Source: Lysobacteraceae bacterium
Lineage (GTDB): Bacteria; Pseudomonadota; Gammaproteobacteria; Xanthomonadales; Xanthomonadaceae
DNA length: 6,989 bases
Direction of reading: 5' to 3'
Assembly (NCBI GenBank): GCA_028293685.1
Contig: JAQGOI010000151.1
Coordinates: 1-6,989 of the forward strand
Below are positions 1-5,865 of the stretch, one piece after another. The first letter of the stretch is position 1. The number at the start of each line of letters is the position of its first letter. The notes under the pieces were generated by a model. The model did no database searches and had not been told where the DNA came from. It was given only the letters and a program-made list of their open reading frames with translations. Position numbers and translations under genes: made by a program.

Positions 1-71
1 CGGCGGATGCGATAGCCGATCGCGGAGCCGGTGGGCTCGAAGTTCTCGTATTGCCATGTCGTGCCGGTCAT
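1..71 (-). CDS. speE: Spermidine synthase, N-terminal 23 codons (partial)
   Basis: This is the beginning of a minus-strand gene that leaves the window on the left. Reading from ATG at 71 gives MTGTTWQYENF followed by EPTGSAIGYRIR. The (Q/E)PTGSAIG(F/Y)RI segment matches, from memory, the N-terminus of xanthomonad spermidine synthases. The enzyme transfers an aminopropyl group from decarboxylated S-adenosylmethionine to putrescine in the cytoplasm. An AAGG ribosome-binding sequence (79-82) lies 7 bases before the ATG, which supports this start. It is divergent from speA, which makes the putrescine precursor agmatine, so the context supports a polyamine role. Only 23 codons are visible; the catalytic domain lies outside, so the call rests on the N-terminal match plus context. 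Confidence 0.85.
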   Translation of the reverse strand, partial: MTGTTWQYENFEPTGSAIGYRIR

Positions 72-132
72 CGGGCTGCCTTGTGTTGCTATGCCGCCCT
101 TCGCGTGAACGCAGGCATGGCGGTGTCGGAGA

Positions 133-196
133 GGCGCGGATTGTAGCGGAGCGTTCGTGCCGGGCCCGCTCACGCATGAACGCTAGAATGCGCGTC
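133..196. promoter_or_regulatory. Symmetric divergent promoter region for speE and speA
   Basis: Two matching -10-like elements face away from each other: TACAAT on the minus strand (140-145, toward speE) and TAGAAT on the plus strand (184-189, toward speA). Both sit in the frame GCTAnAATnCGCG. They are 38 bases apart, and a perfect 8-base palindrome CGGGCCCG (161-168) lies exactly at the midpoint. At the standard 17-base spacing, the -35 position of both promoters falls on this palindrome and reads CGGGCC, which is unlike TTGACA. The arms 133-147 and 182-196 are complementary at 13 of 15 positions. Predicted leaders are about 25 bases for speA and 60 for speE. Promoter identity is inferred from pattern; the dyad is seen directly. 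Confidence 0.55.
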
Positions 197-219
197 CTGC
201 CGCCGCCGATACCGCGCCG

Positions 220-2115
220 ATGACCGCCTGGTCGCTCGATCAAGCCCGCAAGACCTATTCGATGCCGCACTGGTCGGAAGGCTATTTCGACATCGACGCG
301 TCCGGACGCGTCGTGGCGACCCCGCGCACCGACGGGCCGACGATCGCTTTGGCCGATGTTGTCGATGCGGCGCGCGGGACGGGCGCGCGGCTGCCGCTGC
401 TGGTGCGCTTTCCCGACATCCTCGGCGATCGGCTGCAGAAACTGCAGGCGGCGTTCGCCCAGGCACAAGCCGAATGGGAGTACAGCGGCGGCTATACCGC
501 GGTGTATCCGATCAAGGTCAACCAGCACCAGGGCGTCGCCGGCACGCTGGCCGCGCACGCTGGCGACGGCTTCGGCCTGGAGGCCGGCAGCAAGCCCGAA
601 CTGATGGCCGTGCTGGCGCTGTCGCGCCCCGGCGGCCTGATCGTGTGCAACGGCTACAAGGATCGCGAGTACATCCGGCTGGCCCTGATCGGTCGCAAGC
701 TCGGGCTCGAGACCTTCGTCGTGATCGAGAAGCCGTCGGAGCTGCCGCTGGTGCTGGAAGAAGCGAAGGCATTGGGCGTAGTGCCGGGCATCGGCGTGCG
801 CATGCGGCTTGCGTCGCTGGGCGCGGGCAAATGGCAGAACAGCGGCGGCGACAAGGCCAAGTTCGGACTGTCGCCGCGGCAGCTGCTCGACCTGTGGAAA
901 CGCCTGCGCGATGCCGGCATGGGCGACGCGCTGGGCCTGCTGCACTTCCACATGGGTTCGCAGATCTCCAACGTGCGCGACATCGCCAACGGCATGCGCG
1001 AGGCGGTGCGCTACTTCGTCGAACTGTCGCGACTGGGGGCCAACGTGCGTTACATGGACGTCGGCGGCGGACTGGGCGTCGACTACGAAGGCACGCGCTC
1101 GCGCAGCTTCTGCTCGATCAACTACGGCGTGGCCCAGTACGCAGCCAACATCGTGCAACCGCTGGCGGAAGCCTGCGAACTGCACGATCTGCCGCAACCG
1201 CGCATCGTCACCGAGTGCGGGCGCGCAATGACCGCGCACCATGCCGTGCTGATCGCCAACGTCGCCGAAGTCGAGGAAGCGCCGGAAGGCCGCGTGCCGC
1301 CGGCGCATGTCGACGAGCCGGCAGTGATCCGTCATCTGCGCGAGATCCATGACGAGCTCGATGCACGCCCGGCCGTGGAACTGTTCCACGACGCCCAGCA
1401 TCATCACGGCGAAGGCCTGTCGCTGTATGCGCTGGGCCAGCTCGACCTGGCGCACCGCGCACGCATCGACGATCTGTTCTATGCGATCGCGCATGCCGTG
1501 CGCACGCGGCTGGATCCGGGCGAACGCAGCCACCGCGAGCTGATCGACGAGCTCAACGAGCGCCTGGTCGACAAGTATTTCGTCAACTTCAGCGTGTTCG
1601 AGTCGATGCCCGACGTGTGGGCCATCGACCAGGTGTTTCCGATCGTGCCGATCGAGCGGCTGGATGAAGCACCGACGCGGCGCGGCGTGATCGCCGACAT
1701 GACCTGCGATTCGGATGGAAAGATCGACACGTATGTCGAGAACGAGGGCCTGGACAGTTCGCTGCCGCTGCATGCGCTGCGCGACGGGGAAAGTTATCGC
1801 CTCGGATTCTTCCTGGTCGGTGCGTATCAGGAGATCCTCGGCGACATCCACAACCTGTTCGGCGATACCGACTCGGTCGCAGTGCAGGTGCAGGGCGACG
1901 GTTACGTGCTGGCGCAGCAGCGGCGCGGCGACACCACCGACGTGATGCTCGACTACGTCGGTTACCGGCTCGACGATCTGCGTGCGGCCTACCGTGACAA
2001 GGTGGCTGCGGCACGCTTGCCGGCCGAGGAAGCCGCGCGCATGGAAGCCGCGCTGGAAGCGGGCCTGACTGCGTATACCTATCTGAGCGACACGCCGCTG
2101 CCGGCGGCGGAGTGA
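220..2115 (+). CDS. speA: Biosynthetic arginine decarboxylase
   Basis: This PLP-dependent enzyme converts L-arginine to agmatine and CO2, the first step of the arginine route to putrescine. The 631-residue length fits the large biosynthetic family (E. coli SpeA is about 658). Visible landmarks are the PLP lysine in VYPIKVNQH (K99); EAGSKPEL (121-128); HFHMGSQIS (242-250); the glycine-rich phosphate-binding stretch DVGGGLG (280-286); TECGRAM (331-337); and the C-terminal-barrel motif ADMTCDSDG (492-500), whose C496 is the active-site cysteine type. The first third forms the PLP barrel, with the family-specific helical insert and second domain following. The start at 220 (MTAWSLDQARKTYS) agrees with remembered xanthomonad SpeA N-termini, although no good Shine-Dalgarno sequence precedes it. 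It is divergent from speE and ends with TGA 12 bases before the convergent SDR gene's stop. Confidence 0.97.
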   Translation: MTAWSLDQARKTYSMPHWSEGYFDIDASGRVVATPRTDGPTIALADVVDAARGTGARLPLLVRFPDILGDRLQKLQAAFAQAQAEWEYSGGYTAVYPIKVNQHQGVAGTLAAHAGDGFGLEAGSKPELMAVLALSRPGGLIVCNGYKDREYIRLALIGRKLGLETFVVIEKPSELPLVLEEAKALGVVPGIGVRMRLASLGAGKWQNSGGDKAKFGLSPRQLLDLWKRLRDAGMGDALGLLHFHMGSQISNVRDIANGMREAVRYFVELSRLGANVRYMDVGGGLGVDYEGTRSRSFCSINYGVAQYAANIVQPLAEACELHDLPQPRIVTECGRAMTAHHAVLIANVAEVEEAPEGRVPPAHVDEPAVIRHLREIHDELDARPAVELFHDAQHHHGEGLSLYALGQLDLAHRARIDDLFYAIAHAVRTRLDPGERSHRELIDELNERLVDKYFVNFSVFESMPDVWAIDQVFPIVPIERLDEAPTRRGVIADMTCDSDGKIDTYVENEGLDSSLPLHALRDGESYRLGFFLVGAYQEILGDIHNLFGDTDSVAVQVQGDGYVLAQQRRGDTTDVMLDYVGYRLDDLRAAYRDKVAAARLPAEEAARMEAALEAGLTAYTYLSDTPLPAAE

Positions 2116-2146
2116 TCCGCGAGCAGGCTATGGCTCGCGATGGATC
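2114..2146. terminator. Hairpin between convergent speA and SDR genes, possible bidirectional terminator
   Basis: Inverted repeats CGCGAGC (2118-2124) and GCTCGCG (2133-2139) form a 7-bp GC-rich stem with an 8-base loop. Flanking GATCC (2114-2118) and GGATC (2142-2146) can extend it past a small bulge. It starts in the speA stop codon and carries the SDR stop codon in its loop, so it sits where both transcripts should end. There is no T-tract on either side, so it is not a textbook intrinsic terminator. The structure is seen directly; the function is inferred. Confidence 0.4.
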
Positions 2147-2895
2147 TGGAAGCCGGCAAACGACTGGCTGGTCGGCATCAGCTCCAGCCGGTTGACGTTG
2201 AGGTGCGGCGGCAGGGTTGCGATCCACAGCAGCACACCGGCGATGTCGTCGGGCGTGATCGGATGCGCGCCGCGGTAGAGCGCGTCGGAAGCGGCGTGGT
2301 CGCCGTGCGTGCGCACCAGGGTGAATTCGGTCTGCGCCATGCCCGGTTCCAGCGTGGTCACGCGCACGCCGGTGCCGTGGAGATCGGCGCGCAATCCCAG
2401 TGAAAACTGGCTGACGAACGCCTTGCTGGCGCCGTAGACATTGCCGCCGGCATACGGGTAACTGGCGGCGGTCGAGCTGATGTTGATGATGGCGCCGCGT
2501 CGCGCGATCAACGTCGGCAACAGCAGCCGGGTCAGGGTCACCAGCGCGGTGACGTTGGTGTCGATCATCGTCTGCCAGTCGGCGAGGCTGGCCTGCTGTG
2601 CAGGCGCGGTTCCCTGCGCAAGGCCGGCATTGTTCACCAGCAGGTCCACATTGGCGAAGGCCGCGGGCAACGCACCGATCATCGATGCCGTGGCCTCGGC
2701 GTCGCGGATATCGAAGGCCGCGACATGGATGCGACCGGGCGGCGATGCGTCGGCCAATGCCTGCAGGCGGTCCTGGCGCCGCCCCGTGGCGACCACCTGC
2801 CAGCCAGCGGCCAGGAACGCATGTACTGCGGTGCGCCCGAATCCCGAGGTCGCGCCAGTGATGAAGGCCGTCCTGTGATCGGATGCACCGGTCAT
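2128..2895 (-). CDS. ydfG: YdfG-type short-chain dehydrogenase/reductase (NADP-dependent)
   Basis: This is a 255-residue classical SDR. The nucleotide-binding motif TGATSGFG is at 13-20, and the TGRR after the second strand (38-40) is typical of NADP preference. NNAG is at 88-91, N114 lies in MIDTN, and the catalytic triad residues are S141, Y154 and K158 (YGASK). It closely resembles E. coli YdfG, a 3-hydroxy acid (serine/allo-threonine) dehydrogenase that also reduces malonic semialdehyde: both share the MIDTN region, PYAGGNVYGA(S/T)KAF, and a tail of LP-H-N-N-LE-MP--QS-AG---HR. The start ATG at 2895 overlaps the EamA stop as ATGA, implying translational coupling. An in-frame start 18 codons upstream lies inside EamA and adds a non-SDR tail, so it was not used. 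It ends in TAG. Substrate is inferred from the family only. Confidence 0.92.
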   Translation of the reverse strand: MTGASDHRTAFITGATSGFGRTAVHAFLAAGWQVVATGRRQDRLQALADASPPGRIHVAAFDIRDAEATASMIGALPAAFANVDLLVNNAGLAQGTAPAQQASLADWQTMIDTNVTALVTLTRLLLPTLIARRGAIINISSTAASYPYAGGNVYGASKAFVSQFSLGLRADLHGTGVRVTTLEPGMAQTEFTLVRTHGDHAASDALYRGAHPITPDDIAGVLLWIATLPPHLNVNRLELMPTSQSFAGFQIHREP

Positions 2896-3323
2896 GGCTT
2901 GAACGCCAGGACGATCACGCCAATACCAATCAGGCTGACGCCCAGCCATTCACGTACCACCAGGCGCTCGCCCAGGAAAGCAACCGCGATCAGCGCCACC
3001 AGCAGCAGGCTCAATTTGTCGACCGCGGCGACCTTGGAAGCGGGACCCACCTTCAACGCCCGGAAATAACAGACCCAGGAGGCGCCGGTGGCCAATGCCG
3101 AGGCGAACAGGAAGCCCAGGGTGCGCAGCGACAGTTCGGCGGGATTGCGCCACTTGCCGGTAGTCAATACGAACACCGCCAGCAAGGCTACGATCACGAA
3201 CGTGCGCAGCAGCGTTGCGAAGTCGCTGTCGACACCGACCAGTCCCACTTTGGCGAAGATCGCCGTCAGTGCGGCGAACAATGCCGACAGTGCAGCCCAC
3301 ACAAGCCATTGTGAAGTTGCCAT
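2892..3323 (-). CDS. Half-size EamA-type membrane transporter
   Basis: This is a 143-residue, strongly hydrophobic inner-membrane protein. About five membrane segments can be read at roughly 7-25, 36-54, 69-88, 101-117 and 125-141. The region YFRALKVGPASKVAAVDKLS (86-105) followed by a hydrophobic stretch, LGER and a final LG--LI-IGV helix is the typical EamA repeat. Full-length EamA transporters carry two such repeats (about 290-300 residues). This one has a single repeat, as in the COG2510-like small proteins, and presumably works as a dimer. The substrate is unknown; small metabolite or drug export is common in the superfamily. ATG at 3323 has GGAG (3331-3334) 7 bases upstream. Earlier in-frame starts would add 55 arginine-rich residues overlapping STAS-1. 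Its stop overlaps the SDR start, so the two are probably co-translated. Confidence 0.88.
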   Translation of the reverse strand: MATSQWLVWAALSALFAALTAIFAKVGLVGVDSDFATLLRTFVIVALLAVFVLTTGKWRNPAELSLRTLGFLFASALATGASWVCYFRALKVGPASKVAAVDKLSLLLVALIAVAFLGERLVVREWLGVSLIGIGVIVLAFKP

Positions 3324-3350
3324 GTGCCGGCTCCGTTGCGCGGGGTGGCT

Positions 3351-3370
3351 GGGCATCGTCCACGATGCCC
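3351..3370. other. Perfect 8-bp hairpin between STAS-1 and EamA genes
   Basis: GGGCATCG (3351-3358) and CGATGCCC (3363-3370) are perfect inverted repeats around a TCCA tetraloop; the middle T-A could even extend the pairing. It lies in the 70-base gap, 24 bases after the STAS-1 stop and 28 before the EamA start in transcript direction. No T-run follows it, so it may be an attenuator, an mRNA-stabilising stem or a protein site rather than a strong terminator. The gap otherwise holds only the EamA ribosome-binding site. Confidence 0.45.
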
Positions 3371-3393
3371 CGTGCGCTTGCAAACGCATCTGG

Positions 3394-3786
3394 CTAGTCG
3401 CGCAGCCCCGAGGTGGGTTCGTCGCCAAGCAGCCACGCGATGGCCTGCGCACGTTCGCTGAACCGCGAAAACGGATAGTGGTGCGCATCGACCAGCACTT
3501 CGATCAGATGGTTGGTGTAATTGACCGGCGGCGCCACGAACGCCGTGCGCGATTGCAGGAACAATGGCTCGCGGGTGATGTGGGCCGCGAACGCTCGAAA
3601 ATCATCGATCGTGTCCGGCGCGGCGGTCGCCTGCATGAGATCGATCAGGATGCGGCGCACGCCGCTGTCGCGCAGCAGCGGTACAGCCTCGGTCGCCGCC
3701 TGCCGGCGCTGCGCCACCGACACCACGCCGTGGTAGCGAAGGTCCAGGATGCCCAGCACCGGATCCAGCTGCATCGTGTAGGCCAC
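3394..3786 (-). CDS. STAS/SpoIIAA-like small protein, copy 1
   Basis: This is a 130-residue soluble protein with no signal peptide or membrane segment. It opens with a beta-strand region (AYTMQLDPVLGILDLRYHG, 2-20), has a helix rich in RRQAATEAVPLLRD, a core strand RRILIDL (44-50), and a C-terminal helix FSERAQAIAWLLGDE. This order, with the final F----A--WL helix, is the shape of the SpoIIAA-like STAS family (PF11964 type), whose members are mostly uncharacterised. It aligns along its length with the next gene upstream. The start chosen is GTG at 3786: AAGGA lies 7 bases before it, and it aligns exactly with the start of the paralogue. In-frame ATG at 3774 would cut off the first strand, and ATG at 3861 would overlap the upstream coding region. 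It ends in TAG. The function is not known. Confidence 0.72.
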   Translation of the reverse strand: MAYTMQLDPVLGILDLRYHGVVSVAQRRQAATEAVPLLRDSGVRRILIDLMQATAAPDTIDDFRAFAAHITREPLFLQSRTAFVAPPVNYTNHLIEVLVDAHHYPFSRFSERAQAIAWLLGDEPTSGLRD

Positions 3787-3793
3787 GGATGGT

Positions 3794-3798
3794 TCCTT
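3794..3798 (-). promoter_or_regulatory. Ribosome-binding site setting a GTG start for STAS-1
   Basis: AAGGA on the minus strand, 7 bases before GTG at 3786, decides the start. The 58-base gap between the STAS-2 stop (3845) and this start shows no clear promoter, so translation probably proceeds from an upstream transcript. Confidence 0.6.
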
Positions 3799-3844
3799 GG
3801 TGGAATTCGGCAACACGTCGCGCCTGTTCGACGCGGCCTGCACG

Positions 3845-4219
3845 TTAGGCGTCGGGTTCATCCACAAGCCACTGCAATGCAGCCTCGCGGCAGTGGAAGG
3901 GCTGGACCGATGGATGCCGCGTCGTCAGGTTGCCGGCAAGCAGCTTGAACGGCTGTTCCGGGGTGGTCAGGTAGGCCAGCCGGCTTTCCTGGATCGGGGG
4001 GCGATAGGCCAGGCGCAAGCTGCTGCTGTCGCCGTGGTCGGCCGCGTCATCGGCCGGCATGGCGTCGCGCAGGTCGACCAGCACGCGCCGGTACTGGTGC
4101 GCCGACAGCAGGGTGGCCCCATCTTCCATCGCACAGACGCGGGTGCTGGTGGTGATCGGGCCGGTGTAGACGACTTCGATGACTGCATTGTCGTCATCGA
4201 CGAGAACCGAATAGGGCAT
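3845..4219 (-). CDS. STAS/SpoIIAA-like small protein, copy 2
   Basis: This is a 124-residue soluble protein, a diverged paralogue of the neighbouring gene. Both share the opening pattern (PYSVLVDDDNAVIEVVYTG here against AYTMQLDPVLGILDLRYHG), the core strand (RRVLVDL against RRILIDL) and the C-terminal helix (F-CREAALQWLVDEP against FSERAQAIAWLLGDEP). The middle is more acidic here (ADDAADHGDSSS). The ATG at 4219 aligns with the start of the paralogue. A TTG 20 codons upstream is in frame but adds sequence with no counterpart. No strong Shine-Dalgarno sequence is visible. The stop is TAA. It probably heads a minus-strand operon: STAS-2, STAS-1 (58-base gap), EamA (70-base gap), SDR (overlap). 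The family is assigned by fold-like pattern only, and no role can be named. Confidence 0.68.
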   Translation of the reverse strand: MPYSVLVDDDNAVIEVVYTGPITTSTRVCAMEDGATLLSAHQYRRVLVDLRDAMPADDAADHGDSSSLRLAYRPPIQESRLAYLTTPEQPFKLLAGNLTTRHPSVQPFHCREAALQWLVDEPDA

Positions 4220-4250
4220 GTCCAGCCGCGGGGGATCTGAGGTGGCGGCG

Positions 4251-4279
4251 ATTGTGCAGGTTGCGCGCGGATGCGCCAA
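4251..4279 (-). promoter_or_regulatory. Candidate promoter for the STAS-STAS-EamA-SDR unit
   Basis: On the minus strand, TTGGCG (4274-4279) and CACAAT (4251-4256) are separated by exactly 17 bases, giving a predicted leader of about 25 bases before ATG 4219. The -10 core with its flank, CACAATCGCC, is nearly the same as the TACAATCGCC upstream of argS. It lies in the 125-base gap after the SPOR gene, which shows no convincing terminator. Prediction by eye only. Confidence 0.4.
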
Positions 4280-4344
4280 GCGCCGCTGCGAGGGTGCGGT
4301 CGAATCGGAGAGAGGCTGGCTTGGCGCCTGGGTTGATGCCGCGC

Positions 4345-5115
4345 TCAGCGCACGCGGATCGCCATTGCTGGCAGGCCACCGGTGGCGAGTTTGCGCTTGG
4401 CTTCGGCCAGTTCCGATGCGCTGCCGTAGGGACCCATGCGTACCCGATAGACCGTCTTGCCGTTGATGGCGGCGGATTCGACGCGCGCGCTCAGACCCAG
4501 CAGCGCGACCTTGGCCTTGATCGCTTCGGCATCGCCCGACGCGCCGAAAGCGCCGGCCTGCAACAGGTACGGGGTGTCGTTGCCCTTGCCGGGTGCAACC
4601 GCGGGTCCGGGCGCTGCCGGCGCAACGGTCGTGATCGAGGCCGGAGCCTGGACGGCCGGCGAGCCGGTGTCGGGCGGGGTTGTCATGCCCGCGTCGGTGT
4701 CATGCGCGGTCGCGGTTGCCGCGCGTTGCGCAAGCGCCCGCCGCGCGGCTTCGGCGCGCGCCGTGGCCGCCAGTTCGGCATCGGACATCGCGACTTCGTT
4801 CGCGGGCAGCATCGTGTAGAAGTCGTACTGGGTCGGTTTTGGTTTATCCGTCGGTTTGTCCGGGGTTGCATGCGGCGCTGCTCCATCATCCGGAGCAATG
4901 GCGTCATCGCCGCCGCGAGTAGGCGCAGGCTGCGCATCCGGGTTGGGTTTGGGCCGGAAGAAGCCATCGCCTGCGCCCGAGCGCAGCAGCCGCGGCGCGG
5001 CCAGCACGACCGCGACCGTCAGCACGATCCCCAGCACCAGCCACGCCCATCCCGGCAAGCCGCCGTCGCGACCGGTATTGCGTCGTGCCTGTGATTTGCC
5101 GCGTTTTGCCACCAC
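4345..5115 (-). CDS. FtsN-like SPOR-domain membrane protein
   Basis: This is a 256-residue bitopic inner-membrane protein. A short basic cytoplasmic tail (KRGKSQARRN) precedes one membrane segment (about 21-42, PGWAWLVLGIVLTVAVVL). A Pro/Ala-rich periplasmic linker with DKP repeats follows, then a YDFYTMLPANEV motif (97-108) like the F(Y)T(L)LP--EV element near the membrane in FtsN relatives. An Ala-rich, probably helical stretch (114-135) follows, and a C-terminal SPOR domain (about 182-256, PYLLQAGAF ... YRVRMGPY). SPOR domains bind denuded glycan strands at the division septum. Its place just after argS matches the argS-ftsN order remembered from Pseudomonas, so a divisome role is likely but inferred. 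The start is GTG 5115, directly after the argS stop; a second GTG follows at once (5112), but spacing from GGAGG favours the first. The stop is TGA. Confidence 0.85.
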   Translation of the reverse strand: MVAKRGKSQARRNTGRDGGLPGWAWLVLGIVLTVAVVLAAPRLLRSGAGDGFFRPKPNPDAQPAPTRGGDDAIAPDDGAAPHATPDKPTDKPKPTQYDFYTMLPANEVAMSDAELAATARAEAARRALAQRAATATAHDTDAGMTTPPDTGSPAVQAPASITTVAPAAPGPAVAPGKGNDTPYLLQAGAFGASGDAEAIKAKVALLGLSARVESAAINGKTVYRVRMGPYGSASELAEAKRKLATGGLPAMAIRVR

Positions 5116-5862
5116 CTACATCGCCTCCGGCGCCGAGACGCCAATCAATTCGAGCCCATTGGCCAGCACCTGGCGCGTGGCGTGTGCCAACGCCAGGCGG
5201 CCGTCGCGCACATCGCGGTCGTCGACCAGGAACTGGTGATCGTTGTAGTACGACTGGAACGCCTGCGCCAGTTCGTGCAGGTAGCCGGTGAGCAGGTGCG
5301 GCTCGAGATGTTCGCCGGCCGCTGTCACGACATCGGGATAGCGCGCCAGCTCGGTCAGCAGGTTGCGCGTGGCACGGCTACCGGACGAATCGCCGGCCAG
5401 ATCGAGCGCCTGGCCAAGACCGTTGTCGGCGTCGAACGACAGGCCGCGCTCGCTGAGCTGACGCCATAGCCCGCAGATGCGCGCATGCGACAGCTGCACG
5501 TAGTAGACGGGATTGTCGAGCGATTTGGAGCGCGCGAAGTCGATGTCGAACGTCAGTTGCGAATCGGGTTTGCGCGCCAGCAGGAACCAGCGCGTGGCGT
5601 CGCGACCGGCTTCATCGACCAGATCACGCAGCGTCAGGTAGCTGCCGGCGCGCTTGGACAGTTTCACTTCCTCGCCACCGCGCATCACCGTCACCATCTG
5701 GTGCAGGACATATTCCGGCCAGCCCGGCGGAATGCCGGCATCCAGCGCCTGCAGCCCGGCGCGCACGCGAGCGAGCGAGCCATGGTGGTCGGCGCCAAGC
5801 TCGGTGATCGCGCGCTCGTAGCCGCGCTGCCACTTGGACAGGTGATAGGCGACGTCGGGCAC
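5116..5862 (-). CDS. argS: argS downstream open part: KMSKS-type motif and anticodon-binding domain
   Basis: The 248-residue frame follows the internal stop after a single codon (TTC). It holds the rest of the catalytic domain, including [25 protein letters not shown] and the ArgRS form of KMSKS, KLSKRAG (67-73 here, about 386-392 of the whole protein). The helical DALR-type anticodon-binding domain follows, starting near [13 protein letters not shown] (117-129) and ending in [11 protein letters not shown] 5862 lies only 3 bases beyond the TAG and could in principle allow re-initiation, but no ribosome-binding sequence precedes it. The frame ends in TAG, immediately followed by the SPOR start. 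Confidence 0.75.
   Translation of the reverse strand: MPDVAYHLSKWQRGYERAITELGADHHGSLARVRAGLQALDAGIPPGWPEYVLHQMVTVMRGGEEVKLSKRAGSYLTLRDLVDEAGRDATRWFLLARKPDSQLTFDIDFARSKSLDNPVYYVQLSHARICGLWRQLSERGLSFDADNGLGQALDLAGDSSGSRATRNLLTELARYPDVVTAAGEHLEPHLLTGYLHELAQAFQSYYNDHQFLVDDRDVRDGRLALAHATRQVLANGLELIGVSAPEAM
5124..5128 (-). promoter_or_regulatory. Strong ribosome-binding site for the SPOR gene inside argS
   Basis: GGAGG on the minus strand lies within the last argS codons, 8 bases before GTG 5115 and 11 before the adjacent GTG 5112. It supports the first GTG, and shows that SPOR translation starts independently although its start touches the argS stop codon. Confidence 0.65.
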
Positions 5863-5865
5863 GAA

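Noticed and set aside
170..466. A 98-codon minus-strand open frame near the speE/speA control region
   Set aside because: Arg/Ser/Ala-rich, antisense to the speA start, and would cover the control region; the real minus-strand gene there is speE starting at 71.
474..1352. A 292-codon plus-strand open frame inside speA in another frame
   Set aside because: It is wholly within speA, is Arg/Ala-rich, and speA's own frame carries all the enzyme motifs.
1589..2227. A 212-codon minus-strand open frame across the end of speA and SDR
   Set aside because: Pro/Arg-rich shadow translation overlapping two real genes, with no ribosome-binding site or motif.
3088..3948. A 286-codon plus-strand open frame across EamA, STAS-1 and STAS-2
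   Set aside because: It lies antisense to three better-supported genes, is rich in Arg and Gln/His with no recognisable motif, and its length is explained by the high GC content.
4220..4279. Longer STAS-2 start at TTG 4279
   Set aside because: The extra 20 residues have no match in the paralogue, TTG is a weak start, and it would overlap the candidate promoter.
4827..4862. Possible short tandem DNA repeat in the SPOR gene
   Set aside because: It is only the coding sequence of DKP/TDKP-type repeats in the Pro-rich periplasmic linker, a usual feature of such proteins.
4252..5094. A 280-codon plus-strand open frame opposite the SPOR gene
   Set aside because: Arg/Gly-rich low-complexity translation with no domain; it is the complement of a gene with a clear membrane segment and SPOR domain.
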